DNA from: Micromonospora radicis | Lineage (GTDB): Bacteria > Actinomycetota > Actinomycetes > Mycobacteriales > Micromonosporaceae | Assembly: GCF_003583405.1 (NCBI RefSeq) | Contig: NZ_QXEC01000007.1 | Coordinates: 160,564-224,563, forward strand | Length of the DNA: 64,000 bases | Direction: 5' to 3' | Shown here: positions 16,596 through 24,570 of the stretch, piece by piece | Position numbering within the stretch: position 1 is the first letter of the stretch | How the letters are laid out: every line of letters begins with the position of its first letter | Notes under the pieces: generated by a model | The model's input: only the letters and a program-made list of their open reading frames with translations | Told to the model about the DNA's origin: nothing | Database searches by the model: none | Translations under genes and position numbers: made by a program

Positions 16596-18233
16596 CTAGC
16601 GCGGATCCGGCGCGGGGATCTCCCGCAGACCGTCACCGTCCAACCGCAGCCACCGCCGTACACCGATGTCGCGCAGGAACCGTTCGTCGTGGCTGACCAC
16701 CACGAACGCGCCCCGGTAGGAGTTCAGGGCGTTCTCCAGCTGGCCGACGCTGACCAGGTCCAGATTGTTCGTGGGTTCGTCGAGCAGCAGCAGGTGCGGC
16801 GCGGGCTGGGCGTACAGGACACAGGCGAGGGTGGCGCGCAGCCGTTCGCCGCCGGAGAGCACGCCGACCGGCAGCTGGGTGCGGGCGCCCCGGAACAGGA
16901 AGCGGGCCAGTAGGTTCATCCGCTGCGACTGCGGCCGGTCCGGGGCGTACGCGGCGAGGTTCTCCGCCACCGTACGGTCGGCGTCGAGCAGGTCCAACCG
17001 CTGTGACAGGTACGCGACCCGGCCGTCGGCCCGGCGCAGCTGCCCGCCCTCGGCTTCGAGTTCGCCGGTGAGCAGGCGCAGCAGCGAAGACTTGCCGACA
17101 CCGTTGGGCCCGGTCAGCGCGATCCGTTCCGGCCCCCGGATGGTCAGCTCCAGACCGTCGTCGGCGAACAACGGTCGGCTGTCGTACCGCAGCTGGAGCT
17201 GCCGTCCCTCGATCAGGGTGCGGCCGGCCGGTACGTCGGTCTCCGGCAGGTCCAGGGTGAGGGTCTGCTCGTCGCGCAGCGCCCGGCTGGCCTCGTCGAG
17301 GCGGCCCTGGGCGTCGCTGACCCGGTTGGCGTGGGTCTGCTGGGCCCGGCCGGCGGATTCCTGGGCGCTGCGTTTGAGTCCACCGGCGACGATGCGGGCC
17401 AGGCCGGCGTTGCCGAGGTTGCGGGCGGCGTTGCCGGCCCGACGTTCGGCCCGCTCGCGGGCCTGCTGCAGCTCCCGCTTCTCCCGCTTGACCTCCAGCT
17501 CGGCGCTGCGTACCTGGCGTTCGGCCAACTCCCGCGCGGCCTGGGCGGCCGCTTCGTAGGCGGTGAAGTTGCCGCCGAACAACCGCAGCTGCCCACCGTC
17601 GAGTTCGGCGATGCGGTCCATCCGGTCCAGCAGCATCCGGTCGTGACTGACCAGCAGCAGGCAGCCGGGCCAGCTCTCCAGCACCGAGTAGAGCCGGTGC
17701 CGGGCGTCGAGGTCGAGGTTGTTGGTCGGTTCGTCGAGCAACAGCACGTCGGGGCGGCGCAGCAGCTGGGCGGCCAGGCCGAGGGAGACGATCTGACCGC
17801 CGCTGAGGGTGTGCAGCCGGCGGTCCAGGCCCACCTCGCCCAGGCCGAGCCGGTCGAGTTCGGCGCGGCTGCGCTCCTCGACGTCCCAGTCGTCGCCGAC
17901 GGCGGCGAAGTTCTCCGCACTGGCGTCGCCGGCCTCGATGGCGCGCAGCGCGGCCAGCGCGGGGGCGACCCCCAGCACCTCGGCCACGGTGGGCTCACCG
18001 GTCAGCGGAAGATCCTGCGGCAGGTAGCCGAGCACCCCCTCGACGGTCACGCTGCCGCCGGTCGGGGTGAGCTGACCGGCGATCAGGCGTAGCAGGGTGG
18101 ACTTGCCGGCGCCGTTGGGGGCCACCAGGCCGGTGCGGCCGGGCGGCACGGTGCAGGACAGATCCTGGAACACGACGGTGTCGTCGGGCCAGGAGAAGGA
18201 CAGGTTGGTGCAGACGACGCAGACGTCGGACAT
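16596..18233 (-). CDS. ABC-F ribosome-protection protein (antibiotic resistance type)
   Basis: 545 aa, two ABC domains and no membrane segments. Domain 1: Walker A APNGAGKST, signature LSGGQ, Walker B VLLLDEPTNNLD; domain 2: GPNGVGKSS, LSGGE, LLLLDEPTNNLD. The interdomain linker (about residues 230-330) is basic and helical (KREKRELQQARERAERR), the element that reaches the ribosome in ARE ABC-F factors. Length matches actinobacterial TlrC/VarM/LmrC-type proteins (about 540-570 aa). Inferred role: displacing macrolide/lincosamide/streptogramin-type drugs from the 50S subunit. ATG follows GAGGT. The ~245-nt leader with a mini-ORF points to drug-dependent attenuation. Confidence 0.88.
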   Translation of the reverse strand: MSDVCVVCTNLSFSWPDDTVVFQDLSCTVPPGRTGLVAPNGAGKSTLLRLIAGQLTPTGGSVTVEGVLGYLPQDLPLTGEPTVAEVLGVAPALAALRAIEAGDASAENFAAVGDDWDVEERSRAELDRLGLGEVGLDRRLHTLSGGQIVSLGLAAQLLRRPDVLLLDEPTNNLDLDARHRLYSVLESWPGCLLLVSHDRMLLDRMDRIAELDGGQLRLFGGNFTAYEAAAQAARELAERQVRSAELEVKREKRELQQARERAERRAGNAARNLGNAGLARIVAGGLKRSAQESAGRAQQTHANRVSDAQGRLDEASRALRDEQTLTLDLPETDVPAGRTLIEGRQLQLRYDSRPLFADDGLELTIRGPERIALTGPNGVGKSSLLRLLTGELEAEGGQLRRADGRVAYLSQRLDLLDADRTVAENLAAYAPDRPQSQRMNLLARFLFRGARTQLPVGVLSGGERLRATLACVLYAQPAPHLLLLDEPTNNLDLVSVGQLENALNSYRGAFVVVSHDERFLRDIGVRRWLRLDGDGLREIPAPDPR

Positions 18234-18340
18234 GGTGACCTCGGGAGGACGAGCCGGGACGCGACCGGCGCCCCGGTCAGGACAGACAGGGCGGTGTGCG
18301 GCGGGCCGCCCCGGCGTCGGCCGGTCGGCGGCGGGGCTGC

Positions 18341-18373
18341 TCACCCTGAGATGTCGTCGTCCCCCGACTGCAT
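18341..18373 (-). CDS. leader mini-ORF (10 aa) upstream of ABC-F gene
   Basis: ATG at 18373 preceded by GAACGAGGAGCGCGAC, i.e. a GAGGAG ribosome site 6 bp upstream, encodes MQSGDDDISG and stops at TGA 18341-18343, 107 nt before the ABC-F start. Between them are GC-rich inverted repeats, including GACCGG-GGCG-CCGGTC. Short leader ORFs of this kind regulate ABC-F and erm genes through drug-stalled ribosomes. The peptide itself is not proven to be translated. Confidence 0.6.
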   Translation of the reverse strand: MQSGDDDISG

Positions 18374-18410
18374 GTCGCGCTCCTCGTTCGGTGGGGCTTG
18401 TTGTGCTGTG

Positions 18411-18465
18411 GGGGCTCTTAGTCCCGTCGGGCTCTTCGTCCCGTCGGGCTCTTCGTCCCGTTCGG
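18411..18465. repeat. 17-bp tandem repeat in the ABC-F leader
   Basis: GTCCCGTCGGGCTCTTC is repeated at 18421-18437 and 18438-18454, with partial copies on both sides. Each unit contains CCCG-T-CGGG, able to form a small hairpin in the leader RNA. It lies between the predicted promoter and the mini-ORF. Confidence 0.7.
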
Positions 18466-18486
18466 CGCGGCTGACCCCGCGGATTC

Positions 18487-18492
18487 AGCCTA
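18487..18492 (-). promoter_or_regulatory. candidate extended -10 for the ABC-F transcript
   Basis: On the minus strand TGCTAGGCT forms an extended -10 (TG-N-TAGGCT). No good -35 is seen 17 bp upstream. It would give a leader of about 245 nt that contains the tandem repeat, the mini-ORF and the hairpins. Confidence 0.4.
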
Positions 18493-18552
18493 GCAACCGG
18501 GCCGACGGTCGGCACCGGAGATCGCGTCCCGCAGAACGCACCCCGCTGCCGC

Positions 18553-18583
18553 TTGACCCTGACACGGTGACAAGGTCGAGGCT
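18553..18583 (+). promoter_or_regulatory. MerR-type promoter/operator for the HEAT-MerR pair
   Basis: A 23-bp dyad at 18555-18577 has arms GACCCTGACAC and GTGACAAGGTC around one central G; 9 of 11 positions are complementary. It overlaps a -35 TTGACC (18553-18558), and a 19-bp spacer leads to GAGGCT (18578-18583) as a -10. Over-long spacers with an internal dyad are the hallmark of MerR-activated promoters, and a MerR gene is second in the unit. Confidence 0.55.
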
Positions 18584-18603
18584 TGCCCCGAGGAGGTGAC
18601 CTG

Positions 18604-19248
18604 ATGACCGACACAGTTCTCCCGGGACTGACCAGCGGCAGCGCGTCGGTGCGGCTGCGGGCGGCGTTGGCGCTCGGCACGACGCCCGGGCCCCGGTTCG
18701 TCGACCCGCTGGTCGCGCGGTGCGCGGTCGAACCCGAGTTCGCCGTACGCGAGATGCTCACCTGGGCGCTCACCCGCCACCCGGCGGAGCTGACCGTCCC
18801 GGTGCTGGTCGCGCAGCTGCGCGCGGACCGGGCGCAGGCCCGCAGCCAGGCGCTGCACACCCTGTCCAAGATCGGCGACCGGCGGGCCTGGCCGGCGATC
18901 ACCACGGCGCTACTGACCGACGCCGACGACGAGGTGGCGCGCAGCGCCTGGCGGGCGGCGGTGGCCCTGGTACCGGAGGGAGCGGAACCCGCGCTGGCTG
19001 CCGGACTGGCGACCCAACTCGGTCGTGGTGGCCGGGAGACGCAGTTGAGCCTGAGCCGGGCGCTGATCGCGCTCGGTGAGGTGAGCGCGCCGATCCTGGA
19101 CGCCGCGGCGAACGCCGCCGACCCGCGGGTACGCCGACACGCCGTCGCCACCCGGGGCCTGTGGCGTGACCCGGACCGCGGTTTCGAGTTCGCGATCGAG
19201 GAGGCGAAGAAGATCGTCGCCCGCGGCACGACCAGTCAGCAGGGGTGA
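18604..19248 (+). CDS. HEAT-repeat protein
   Basis: 214 aa, built from about six tandem ~30-residue helical repeats with the HEAT-like pattern (for example VPVLVAQLRADRAQARSQALHTLSKIGD and WPAITTALLTDADDEVARSAWRAAVAL). No catalytic motif; such proteins are binding scaffolds. GAGGAGGT lies 5 bp before the ATG. Only six bases separate it from the MerR-HEAT regulator, which carries the same repeat type, so the two probably interact or sense the same ligand. Confidence 0.82.
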   Translation: MTDTVLPGLTSGSASVRLRAALALGTTPGPRFVDPLVARCAVEPEFAVREMLTWALTRHPAELTVPVLVAQLRADRAQARSQALHTLSKIGDRRAWPAITTALLTDADDEVARSAWRAAVALVPEGAEPALAAGLATQLGRGGRETQLSLSRALIALGEVSAPILDAAANAADPRVRRHAVATRGLWRDPDRGFEFAIEEAKKIVARGTTSQQG

Positions 19249-19254
19249 CCGACG

Positions 19255-20259
19255 GTGTTGATCGGTGACGTGGCACGACGGTCCGGGGTCAGCGCCCGCA
19301 TGCTGCGGCACTACGAGACGCTCGGCCTGGTGCGGCCCACGGGCCGTACCGGGTCGGGCTATCGCGAGTACTCCGACGAGGACATCCGGCGGATCTTCCA
19401 CATCGAGATGCTGCGGTCGTTGGGGCTGACGCTGCGGGACGTCGGCACCGCGCTCGACGACCCCGCCTTCACCCCGGCGACGCTCGTCGAGCAGCTCATC
19501 GCGCAGACCCGGGAACGTATCGCCGCCGAGACGCGGCTACTCACCCGGCTGCGTCGCATCGGTGCCGCCGAGCCCGCCGACTGGTCGGAGGTCCTGCAGG
19601 TCGTCGCGCTCCTGCAGGGGTTGGGGTCGGAGAGCGCCGGCAACCGTCAACGCGCGGCGCTGTCCGCCGCGCGGGAGGTGGGGGTGCCGGTGGAGGCACT
19701 GGTCGAGGCGGCGCTGCGGGAGACGGACCCGAACGTCGCCGGTGCGCTCCGGTGGACCCTGGCGCAGTCCGGCGACGGTGCTCTGACGCTGCTGGCGGTG
19801 GGCCTCGACGCGGACGACGCCGAGGTACGCCGGCGGGCCGTCCGGGCCATCGCCGAGATCCCCACCGGCACGGCGACCGCACTGTTGCGCGACGCCCTCG
19901 CACACTCCGACGTCGCGGTGCGTCGGGACGCGGCTCTGGCGCTCGGGGCACGCGGTGTGACCGAGGCGGTCCCGACGCTGATCGACATGGTGGTCGACGG
20001 GGTGCACGACGTGGCGGCGGCCGACGCGTTGAGCGTCCTGGCGGATGATCCTCGGCGGGTCGACCAGATCGTCACCGGGCTGGTCGCCGGCCTCGGTCGG
20101 GATACCGCGGCGGGGGCGGCACGTCGACGGCTGGCCCAGGCGCTGGCGGACATCCCCGGCAACGCGGCGACGCGCGTCCTGGCGGAACTGTCGCGTGACC
20201 AGGACCGGCCCGTCGCGTTGACCGCGCAGTACGTTCTCACGCTGCGCGCCGCCCGGTGA
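19255..20259 (+). CDS. MerR-family regulator fused to HEAT repeats
   Basis: 334 aa. Residues 1-70 are a MerR winged helix-turn-helix (MLIGDVARRSGVSARMLRHYETLGLV), followed by the dimerisation helix (about 75-110). The effector part (about 125-334) is not the usual metal or drug domain but HEAT-like repeats (AEVRRRAVRAIAEIPTGTATALLRDAL; VAVRRDAALALGARG). GTG start directly at the MerR domain. With the preceding HEAT protein it forms a probably auto-activated operon using the dyad at 18555-18577. Confidence 0.88.
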   Translation: MLIGDVARRSGVSARMLRHYETLGLVRPTGRTGSGYREYSDEDIRRIFHIEMLRSLGLTLRDVGTALDDPAFTPATLVEQLIAQTRERIAAETRLLTRLRRIGAAEPADWSEVLQVVALLQGLGSESAGNRQRAALSAAREVGVPVEALVEAALRETDPNVAGALRWTLAQSGDGALTLLAVGLDADDAEVRRRAVRAIAEIPTGTATALLRDALAHSDVAVRRDAALALGARGVTEAVPTLIDMVVDGVHDVAAADALSVLADDPRRVDQIVTGLVAGLGRDTAAGAARRRLAQALADIPGNAATRVLAELSRDQDRPVALTAQYVLTLRAAR

Positions 20260-20333
20260 CCCTGCCCAGGGGCCGTCCGATCACGGGGAGTGCCGTGACG
20301 GTGGGTGACGTCCGCACCCGCAGCCGGCCGGGG

Positions 20334-21053
20334 TCACCGCCGGTTGCGGCCCGCCGGCATCGCCGTGCGGCTCTCGGCGGCGGTCTTGACGAACTGCGTC
20401 ACCTCGTCGGGGTGCGAGACCATCGCGACGTGACTGGCGGCGACCTCACCGATGGTCGCGCCCATCCGGTCGGCGAACATACGTTGCGCCTCCGGCGGGA
20501 TCGCCTGGTCCTCGGTGGCCACCAGGTACCACGACGGCAGGGACCGCCATGCCGGCACACCCATCTGGTAAGGGAACGTCGAATCGGCGATGGGCTGCTG
20601 AACGGCGTGCATCACCATGGCCCGCTGCGGCTCGACATCGGCCGCGAAGTGCTGCACGAAGTCGTCCTGCGGCTGCCACATGAAGCCTCGGCCGTCGGTG
20701 ATCAGATGCGCCAGTGCCGGCGGCATCGGGCCCTGGGCCAGCAGCGCCTGCAGTGACTCCCCCTGGTCCAGTGCGAAGGACGTGACGTACACCAGCCCGA
20801 CCACGTTCGGTGCGTCGGTGCCCAGCGCGGTCATGACCTGACCGCCATAGGAGTGCCCGACCACGATCGTCGGGCCGTCCTGCATGTTCAGGACCTGACG
20901 TAGTCGGGCGACGTCGTCGTCGGTCGAGGTCAGCGGGAACTGCGGCGCCGTGACGTGGTAGCCGGCGGCCTGCAGGCGTTCGACGACACCACTCCAGCTG
21001 GATCCGTCGGCCCAGGCGCCGTGTACCAGGACGATGTTCGGTCGGCCGTTCAT
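20334..21053 (-). CDS. alpha/beta-hydrolase (EstC/salicylate esterase-like)
   Basis: 239 aa, single domain. Oxyanion-hole segment IVLVHGAWADGSSWSGV near the N-terminus, nucleophile Ser in VVGHSYGG (about residue 75), catalytic His in EVAASHVAMVSHPDEV (about 215). No signal peptide, so cytosolic. Closest in style to the small esterase/haloperoxidase-like hydrolases that are common in actinobacteria; substrate unknown. GGGGAGGAG precedes the ATG. Confidence 0.85.
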   Translation of the reverse strand: MNGRPNIVLVHGAWADGSSWSGVVERLQAAGYHVTAPQFPLTSTDDDVARLRQVLNMQDGPTIVVGHSYGGQVMTALGTDAPNVVGLVYVTSFALDQGESLQALLAQGPMPPALAHLITDGRGFMWQPQDDFVQHFAADVEPQRAMVMHAVQQPIADSTFPYQMGVPAWRSLPSWYLVATEDQAIPPEAQRMFADRMGATIGEVAASHVAMVSHPDEVTQFVKTAAESRTAMPAGRNRR

Positions 21054-21144
21054 GCGGCTCCTCCCCTACCGGCGCGCGCGTGTTCGTCACGACCGGCTGC
21101 TCAGCGGGTGGCAGCCGATGCGGTCGACGGTGGCGGTCACCGGG

Positions 21145-21173
21145 TTGACTGCGGTCAGGACCGCGAATACCAG
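21145..21173 (+). promoter_or_regulatory. possible promoter with inverted repeat
   Basis: TTGACT (21145-21150), 17-bp spacer, TACCAG (21168-21173). The spacer contains GCGGTC-AG-GACCGC (21151-21164), a perfect 6-bp dyad. It faces the GNAT remnant and lies in the divergent gap 21054-21232. Weak -10, so tentative. Confidence 0.3.
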
Positions 21174-21232
21174 ATCGGTGGCGGGATAAACCCTCCTGGC
21201 CGCGGTCTCGACCTGCGGGAACCGGCTGGCGC

Positions 21233-21514
21233 ATGCCTGATCACCTCGGCCAGATTCGGCCGGTGGAGATCAGGGAGATCGAGCCCGGCGGCGACGAGTC
21301 GCTGGCACGGACGCTGCTGGCGATACAGCACGCGGCGTACGCGGTCGAGGCGTCGGTCATCGACGACGACCGGATCCCGCCGTTACACGAGGCACTCGAC
21401 GAGTTGCGCGCCGCGTCGTTGCGGTGGCTCGGTGCCGTCCAGGAGGGCCGGCTGCTCGGCTCCGCCGCATGCAAGCCCGCACGATCCGGCGGGAACAGGA
21501 ACCGATCGCTTTGA
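21233..21514 (+). pseudogene. N-terminal remnant of a GNAT acetyltransferase
   Basis: 93 codons. The N-terminal ~75 residues (EIREIEPGGDESLARTLLAIQHAAYAVEASVIDDDRIPPLHE...LRWLGAVQEGRLLG) look like beta1-alpha1-alpha2-beta2 of a GNAT fold, but the acetyl-CoA loop R/QxxGxG/A and the C-terminal half are missing; after SAACK the frame continues into unrelated sequence and stops. Truncated relative to the family's ~150-170 aa. The region to 21640 shows no continuation in another frame. Confidence 0.6.
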
Positions 21515-22251
21515 TCGCACTTCCGTCCGCCGTCGCGGGCTGGGTCGGGGTTTGCGACGGTTCGCAGGCGCCGGCAGGTGACCGCGGGCATGTCGATCAG
21601 CAGCCGGGGCCGCCGATGATCGGGCTGATCAGGGCGTAGTCTCGACTTCGCCCTGTGGGGCAGATTGGCCGGCATGGCCCGCGCCGCCGGCGCTGCCCGC
21701 GCCGCCCGCTCGATCTTCGCGCGGTATGTCGCGCGGGCCGCCGTGTCGATCTCTTCCTCGTGTTCGGCCCTCAGCCCGGTCCGACCGTCGAGCTGCTCAC
21801 GCAGGATGTCAGCCTGGCCGGCATGCCGGGTGGTCTCCTGAAGGACGTGGATCACGATGTTGAGCAGCTTCACGTCAGGGTGTGACCACCATGGCACGTG
21901 GCCAGGCGCGTCGATGGGAAGCTCGTTGATCGTCGCGTCCGCATGCTTCCAGGCACGCTGGTAGAAGTCGACGATCTGTTCGCGGGTCTCGTCCGGGCTC
22001 ACCCACAGGTCGCTGCCGTCGGCGTCCTGCCATCGCCCCAGCGGCTCCGGGGACGGGCGACCGAAGACCTCACCGAAGTACCAGGCCTCCAAGGTCGCCA
22101 TATGCTTCACCAGGCCGAGGAGATTGGTCCCCGTCGCCGTCAGGGGACGCCGGATGTCGTACTCGGACAGGCCATCGAGCTTCCAGACCAGCACCTCACG
22201 GATCACCTTCAACCGGCCGTGCAGGAAGTCCTTCGCGAGATCCTCGATCAT
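21241..22251 (-). CDS. DinB-fold (DUF664) protein with anomalous C-terminal read-through
   Basis: 336 aa from the ATG at 22251 (MIEDLAKDFLHGRL). Residues 1-190 match the DUF664/DinB four-helix bundle with His residues in LLGLVKHMATLEAWYFG and VIHVLQETTRHAGQADILREQLDG, so a metal-binding bundle of unknown substrate is expected. The normal family end is near the AKIERAARAA segment. Here the frame stays open for another ~145 residues of Arg/Pro/Ser-rich sequence that is antisense to the GNAT remnant, so a lost stop codon or small indel near 21650-21700 is likely. Confidence 0.7.
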   Translation of the reverse strand: MIEDLAKDFLHGRLKVIREVLVWKLDGLSEYDIRRPLTATGTNLLGLVKHMATLEAWYFGEVFGRPSPEPLGRWQDADGSDLWVSPDETREQIVDFYQRAWKHADATINELPIDAPGHVPWWSHPDVKLLNIVIHVLQETTRHAGQADILREQLDGRTGLRAEHEEEIDTAARATYRAKIERAARAAPAARAMPANLPHRAKSRLRPDQPDHRRPRLLIDMPAVTCRRLRTVANPDPARDGGRKCDQSDRFLFPPDRAGLHAAEPSSRPSWTAPSHRNDAARNSSSASCNGGIRSSSMTDASTAYAACCIASSVRASDSSPPGSISLISTGRIWPR

Positions 22252-22456
22252 GGCGACGAGCTTGCCACCCGGCAACAACAAGGCTGGCCGCTGCTGCCTG
22301 GTGGAATCGTCGTCGGCTTGGCGGTGGTCCTCGATCTTGGTGCTGACGCTGCCAGCTGCCTCGTGGTCAAGACAACCGGGCTCACCGACGAGGGTGGCCA
22401 GGCCCCGCCTGCGCGGTTGCCGACGGCCCGCGCAGCTGCCGGTCCAGGCGCGATGC

Positions 22457-22489
22457 GGGGGCGGGTGGCCGAATCGGCCGCCCGCCCCC
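22457..22489 (-). terminator. terminator of the cellulase gene
   Basis: 15-bp stem (22457-22471 / 22475-22489, one G-T pair) with an AAT loop, just past the cellulase stop at 22497 on the minus strand. Stem is nearly all G/C. The rest of 22282-22496 shows no gene. Confidence 0.75.
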
Positions 22490-22496
22490 CGTGACG

Positions 22497-24128
22497 TCAG
22501 CTGGTCGGGAAGTTGTCCGGGGTGCGGATCCGGTCGCGGATCCAGATGCCGGCCGGCTTGAGGACGCCGGTGCCGGTGTACGAGCTGCCGTTACAGGTGC
22601 CGGTGGTGAAGACGGCACCGCTGCGGAAGTCGTCGGAGAAGTTCCAGTTGACCCAACTGATCTTCTTGGTCGCCATCAGGTCGAGGTACTCCTGGGCTCG
22701 GGCGAAGTCGTTCGCCCCGTCGCCGGAGGCGGTCTGGGTGCCGAACTCGGTGACGAAGATCGGCAGCCGGTCGGCGGCCCGGGACAGCGCGTTCAGGTAG
22801 GACGTGCCGTGCGAGGCGGCGTAGAAGTGGAACGTGTACATGATGTTCGTCGCGTTGACCGGGTTGCTGATGATCTCGGTCTCCGAGGAGCCTTCGGAGA
22901 GGCCGAGCGACGACCAGGCGCGGGTGCCGACGAGCACCACGCCGTCCGGGTCCTGCGCCCGGATGACCGGGATGATCTGCTCGGCGTAACTCTTGATCGA
23001 CGACCAGCTCACCCCGTTCGGCTCGTTGGCGATCTCGTACAGGATGTTGGTCTTGTCCTTGTGTCGCTGGGCGATCTCGGTGAAGAAGGTACGGGCCCGC
23101 GCCAGGTTGTGGTGGGGGTCGCCCGGAGTGAGCATGTGCCAGTCGACGATGGCGTACATGCCACGGGCGGTGGCCCGCTCGATGTAGTCGTGCACCCGGT
23201 CGGTGAACAGTCGCGGGTTGGTCTCGTAGCCACCTTCCTGGATGTACATCGAGATCCGCAGCACGTCGGCGTTCCAGTCGGTGGCGAGCGCGTCCAGCGA
23301 GGCGTTGTTGACGCACTGGGAGTACCACTGGATGCCGTGGGTGCTCATGCCCCGCAACTGGATCGGCCGACCGAACCGGTTGCAGAGCTGGACGCCGCAG
23401 ACCCGCAGTTGGCCGTTGGTCGCGGCGGGGGTGCCGCCGCTGCCGCCGCCGGCCGCGGTGGTGACGGTCAGCGCGCCGGTCTGGGCCGAGGTGTTGCCGG
23501 CGGCGTCGCGGGCGCGTACCGAGACGCTGTACGACGTCGACGGGCTCAGGCCACCGATGGTGGCCGTGGTGCCGGTGACGGTGGTGGCGAGGGCGCCGCC
23601 CCGGTAGACGTCGTAGCCGGTGACGGCAACGTTGTCGGTCGAGGCGTTCCAGGCCAGCGAGATGCTCGACGAGGTCGTGGCAGTGGCTCGGAGGTTGGTG
23701 GGCACGCTCGGCGGCTGGGTGTCGCCGGCTCCGCCACCGGTGCAGGATCCACCGTTGACGGTGCAGTTGGTGGGGGTGCCGCTGCCGTTGACGATGAAGC
23801 CGAAGGTGGTGGTGGCGCCGGCGGTGAGGGTGCCGTTCCAGGAGCGGTTGGTGAAGGTGTGCCGGTTGCCGCTGCTGGTGAGCAGGGCGTCCCAGTAGCT
23901 GCCGAGGGTGGATCCGGTGGGCAGGTCGAACTCGACCCGCCAGCTGGTGATGGTGGTGCTGGTGTCGTTGCGGACGGTGAATCGGGCCTCGTAGCCGCCG
24001 CCCCAGTCCTGGACCTTGGCGAAGCTGGCGGTCGCGGCGTGCGCGCCGGTGGGCGCGGCCACCAGGACGCCGGCGAAGGCGAGTGCGGCGGCGAGGCCGC
24101 CGGCCAGGGTCGTGCGCAGTCTGGACAT
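22497..24128 (-). CDS. secreted CBM2-Fn3-GH5 endoglucanase
   Basis: 543 aa. Signal peptide (1 to about 31, GAHA/A), family 2 cellulose-binding module (about 32-129, Cys122/Cys129 near its end, aromatic W42, W65, W79, W98), fibronectin III linker domain (139-225), and a GH5 TIM barrel (about 236-535). Acid/base Glu369 lies in YEIANEPNG and nucleophile Glu461 in FVTEFGTQ; His332 and Tyr/His of YTFHFYA are also present. It hydrolyses internal beta-1,4-glucosidic bonds of cellulose outside the cell. ATG follows GGGAGCGG. Monocistronic with a terminator behind and a promoter with an internal palindrome in front. Confidence 0.93.
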   Translation of the reverse strand: MSRLRTTLAGGLAAALAFAGVLVAAPTGAHAATASFAKVQDWGGGYEARFTVRNDTSTTITSWRVEFDLPTGSTLGSYWDALLTSSGNRHTFTNRSWNGTLTAGATTTFGFIVNGSGTPTNCTVNGGSCTGGGAGDTQPPSVPTNLRATATTSSSISLAWNASTDNVAVTGYDVYRGGALATTVTGTTATIGGLSPSTSYSVSVRARDAAGNTSAQTGALTVTTAAGGGSGGTPAATNGQLRVCGVQLCNRFGRPIQLRGMSTHGIQWYSQCVNNASLDALATDWNADVLRISMYIQEGGYETNPRLFTDRVHDYIERATARGMYAIVDWHMLTPGDPHHNLARARTFFTEIAQRHKDKTNILYEIANEPNGVSWSSIKSYAEQIIPVIRAQDPDGVVLVGTRAWSSLGLSEGSSETEIISNPVNATNIMYTFHFYAASHGTSYLNALSRAADRLPIFVTEFGTQTASGDGANDFARAQEYLDLMATKKISWVNWNFSDDFRSGAVFTTGTCNGSSYTGTGVLKPAGIWIRDRIRTPDNFPTS

Positions 24129-24178
24129 TCCGCTCCCTGTGCTGTCGTGGGGTAGCTGCAGACACGCGTCGAAACAGG

Positions 24179-24207
24179 ACGGTAAAGAAGATTTACAGTC
24201 TGGTCAA
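24179..24207 (-). promoter_or_regulatory. cellulase promoter with internal palindrome
   Basis: On the minus strand: -35 TTGACC (24202-24207), 17-bp spacer, -10 TACCGT (24179-24184). The spacer and -10 hold the perfect dyad GTAAA-TCTTC-TTTAC (24182-24196), strikingly AT-rich for this genome and well placed for a repressor. It is not the TGGGAGCGCTCCCA CebR-type box. The remaining intergenic stretch to 24570 has no supportable gene. Confidence 0.55.
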
Positions 24208-24570
24208 CCCATTGACAGCCGACGAGATGACGCACCGCAGGTGAGTTCGCCGACCGCTGCGGGCGGCTGAGCGACGTGGGTGAGGCGACGGTCGCGGTGC
24301 CGGTGCTGCGCGAGGCGTACGTGGCCAACACCGCCTTCTCCGGCGCGGCTGCCACCACGACACCGGGGCCGTCGACACCTACACCGATCTGCTCGCGCGC
24401 GGGAAACCTCGGTGGACGTGACACCAGGACGTCCTTCCCCAGACCGCTGTCTGGTTTCGAGATGTCCGGTCCCGAGGGGAACCTCAAGTGGTCACCCCGC
24501 GGCGGGTGCACGCCGGCGTCGGTTCTCGGCCACCCGGTCGTTCGCTCTTCTCTCGCCCGGTGAGCGACGG

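Noticed and set aside
22491..24155. 554-codon open frame opposite the cellulase gene
   Set aside because: Gly/Val-rich low-complexity product mirroring the CBM2-Fn3-GH5 gene; no start signal or motif.
24276..24563. Short plus-strand ORF between the cellulase promoter and the XRE regulator
   Set aside because: No ribosome site, no recognisable domain and irregular composition; possibly a remnant but not supportable.
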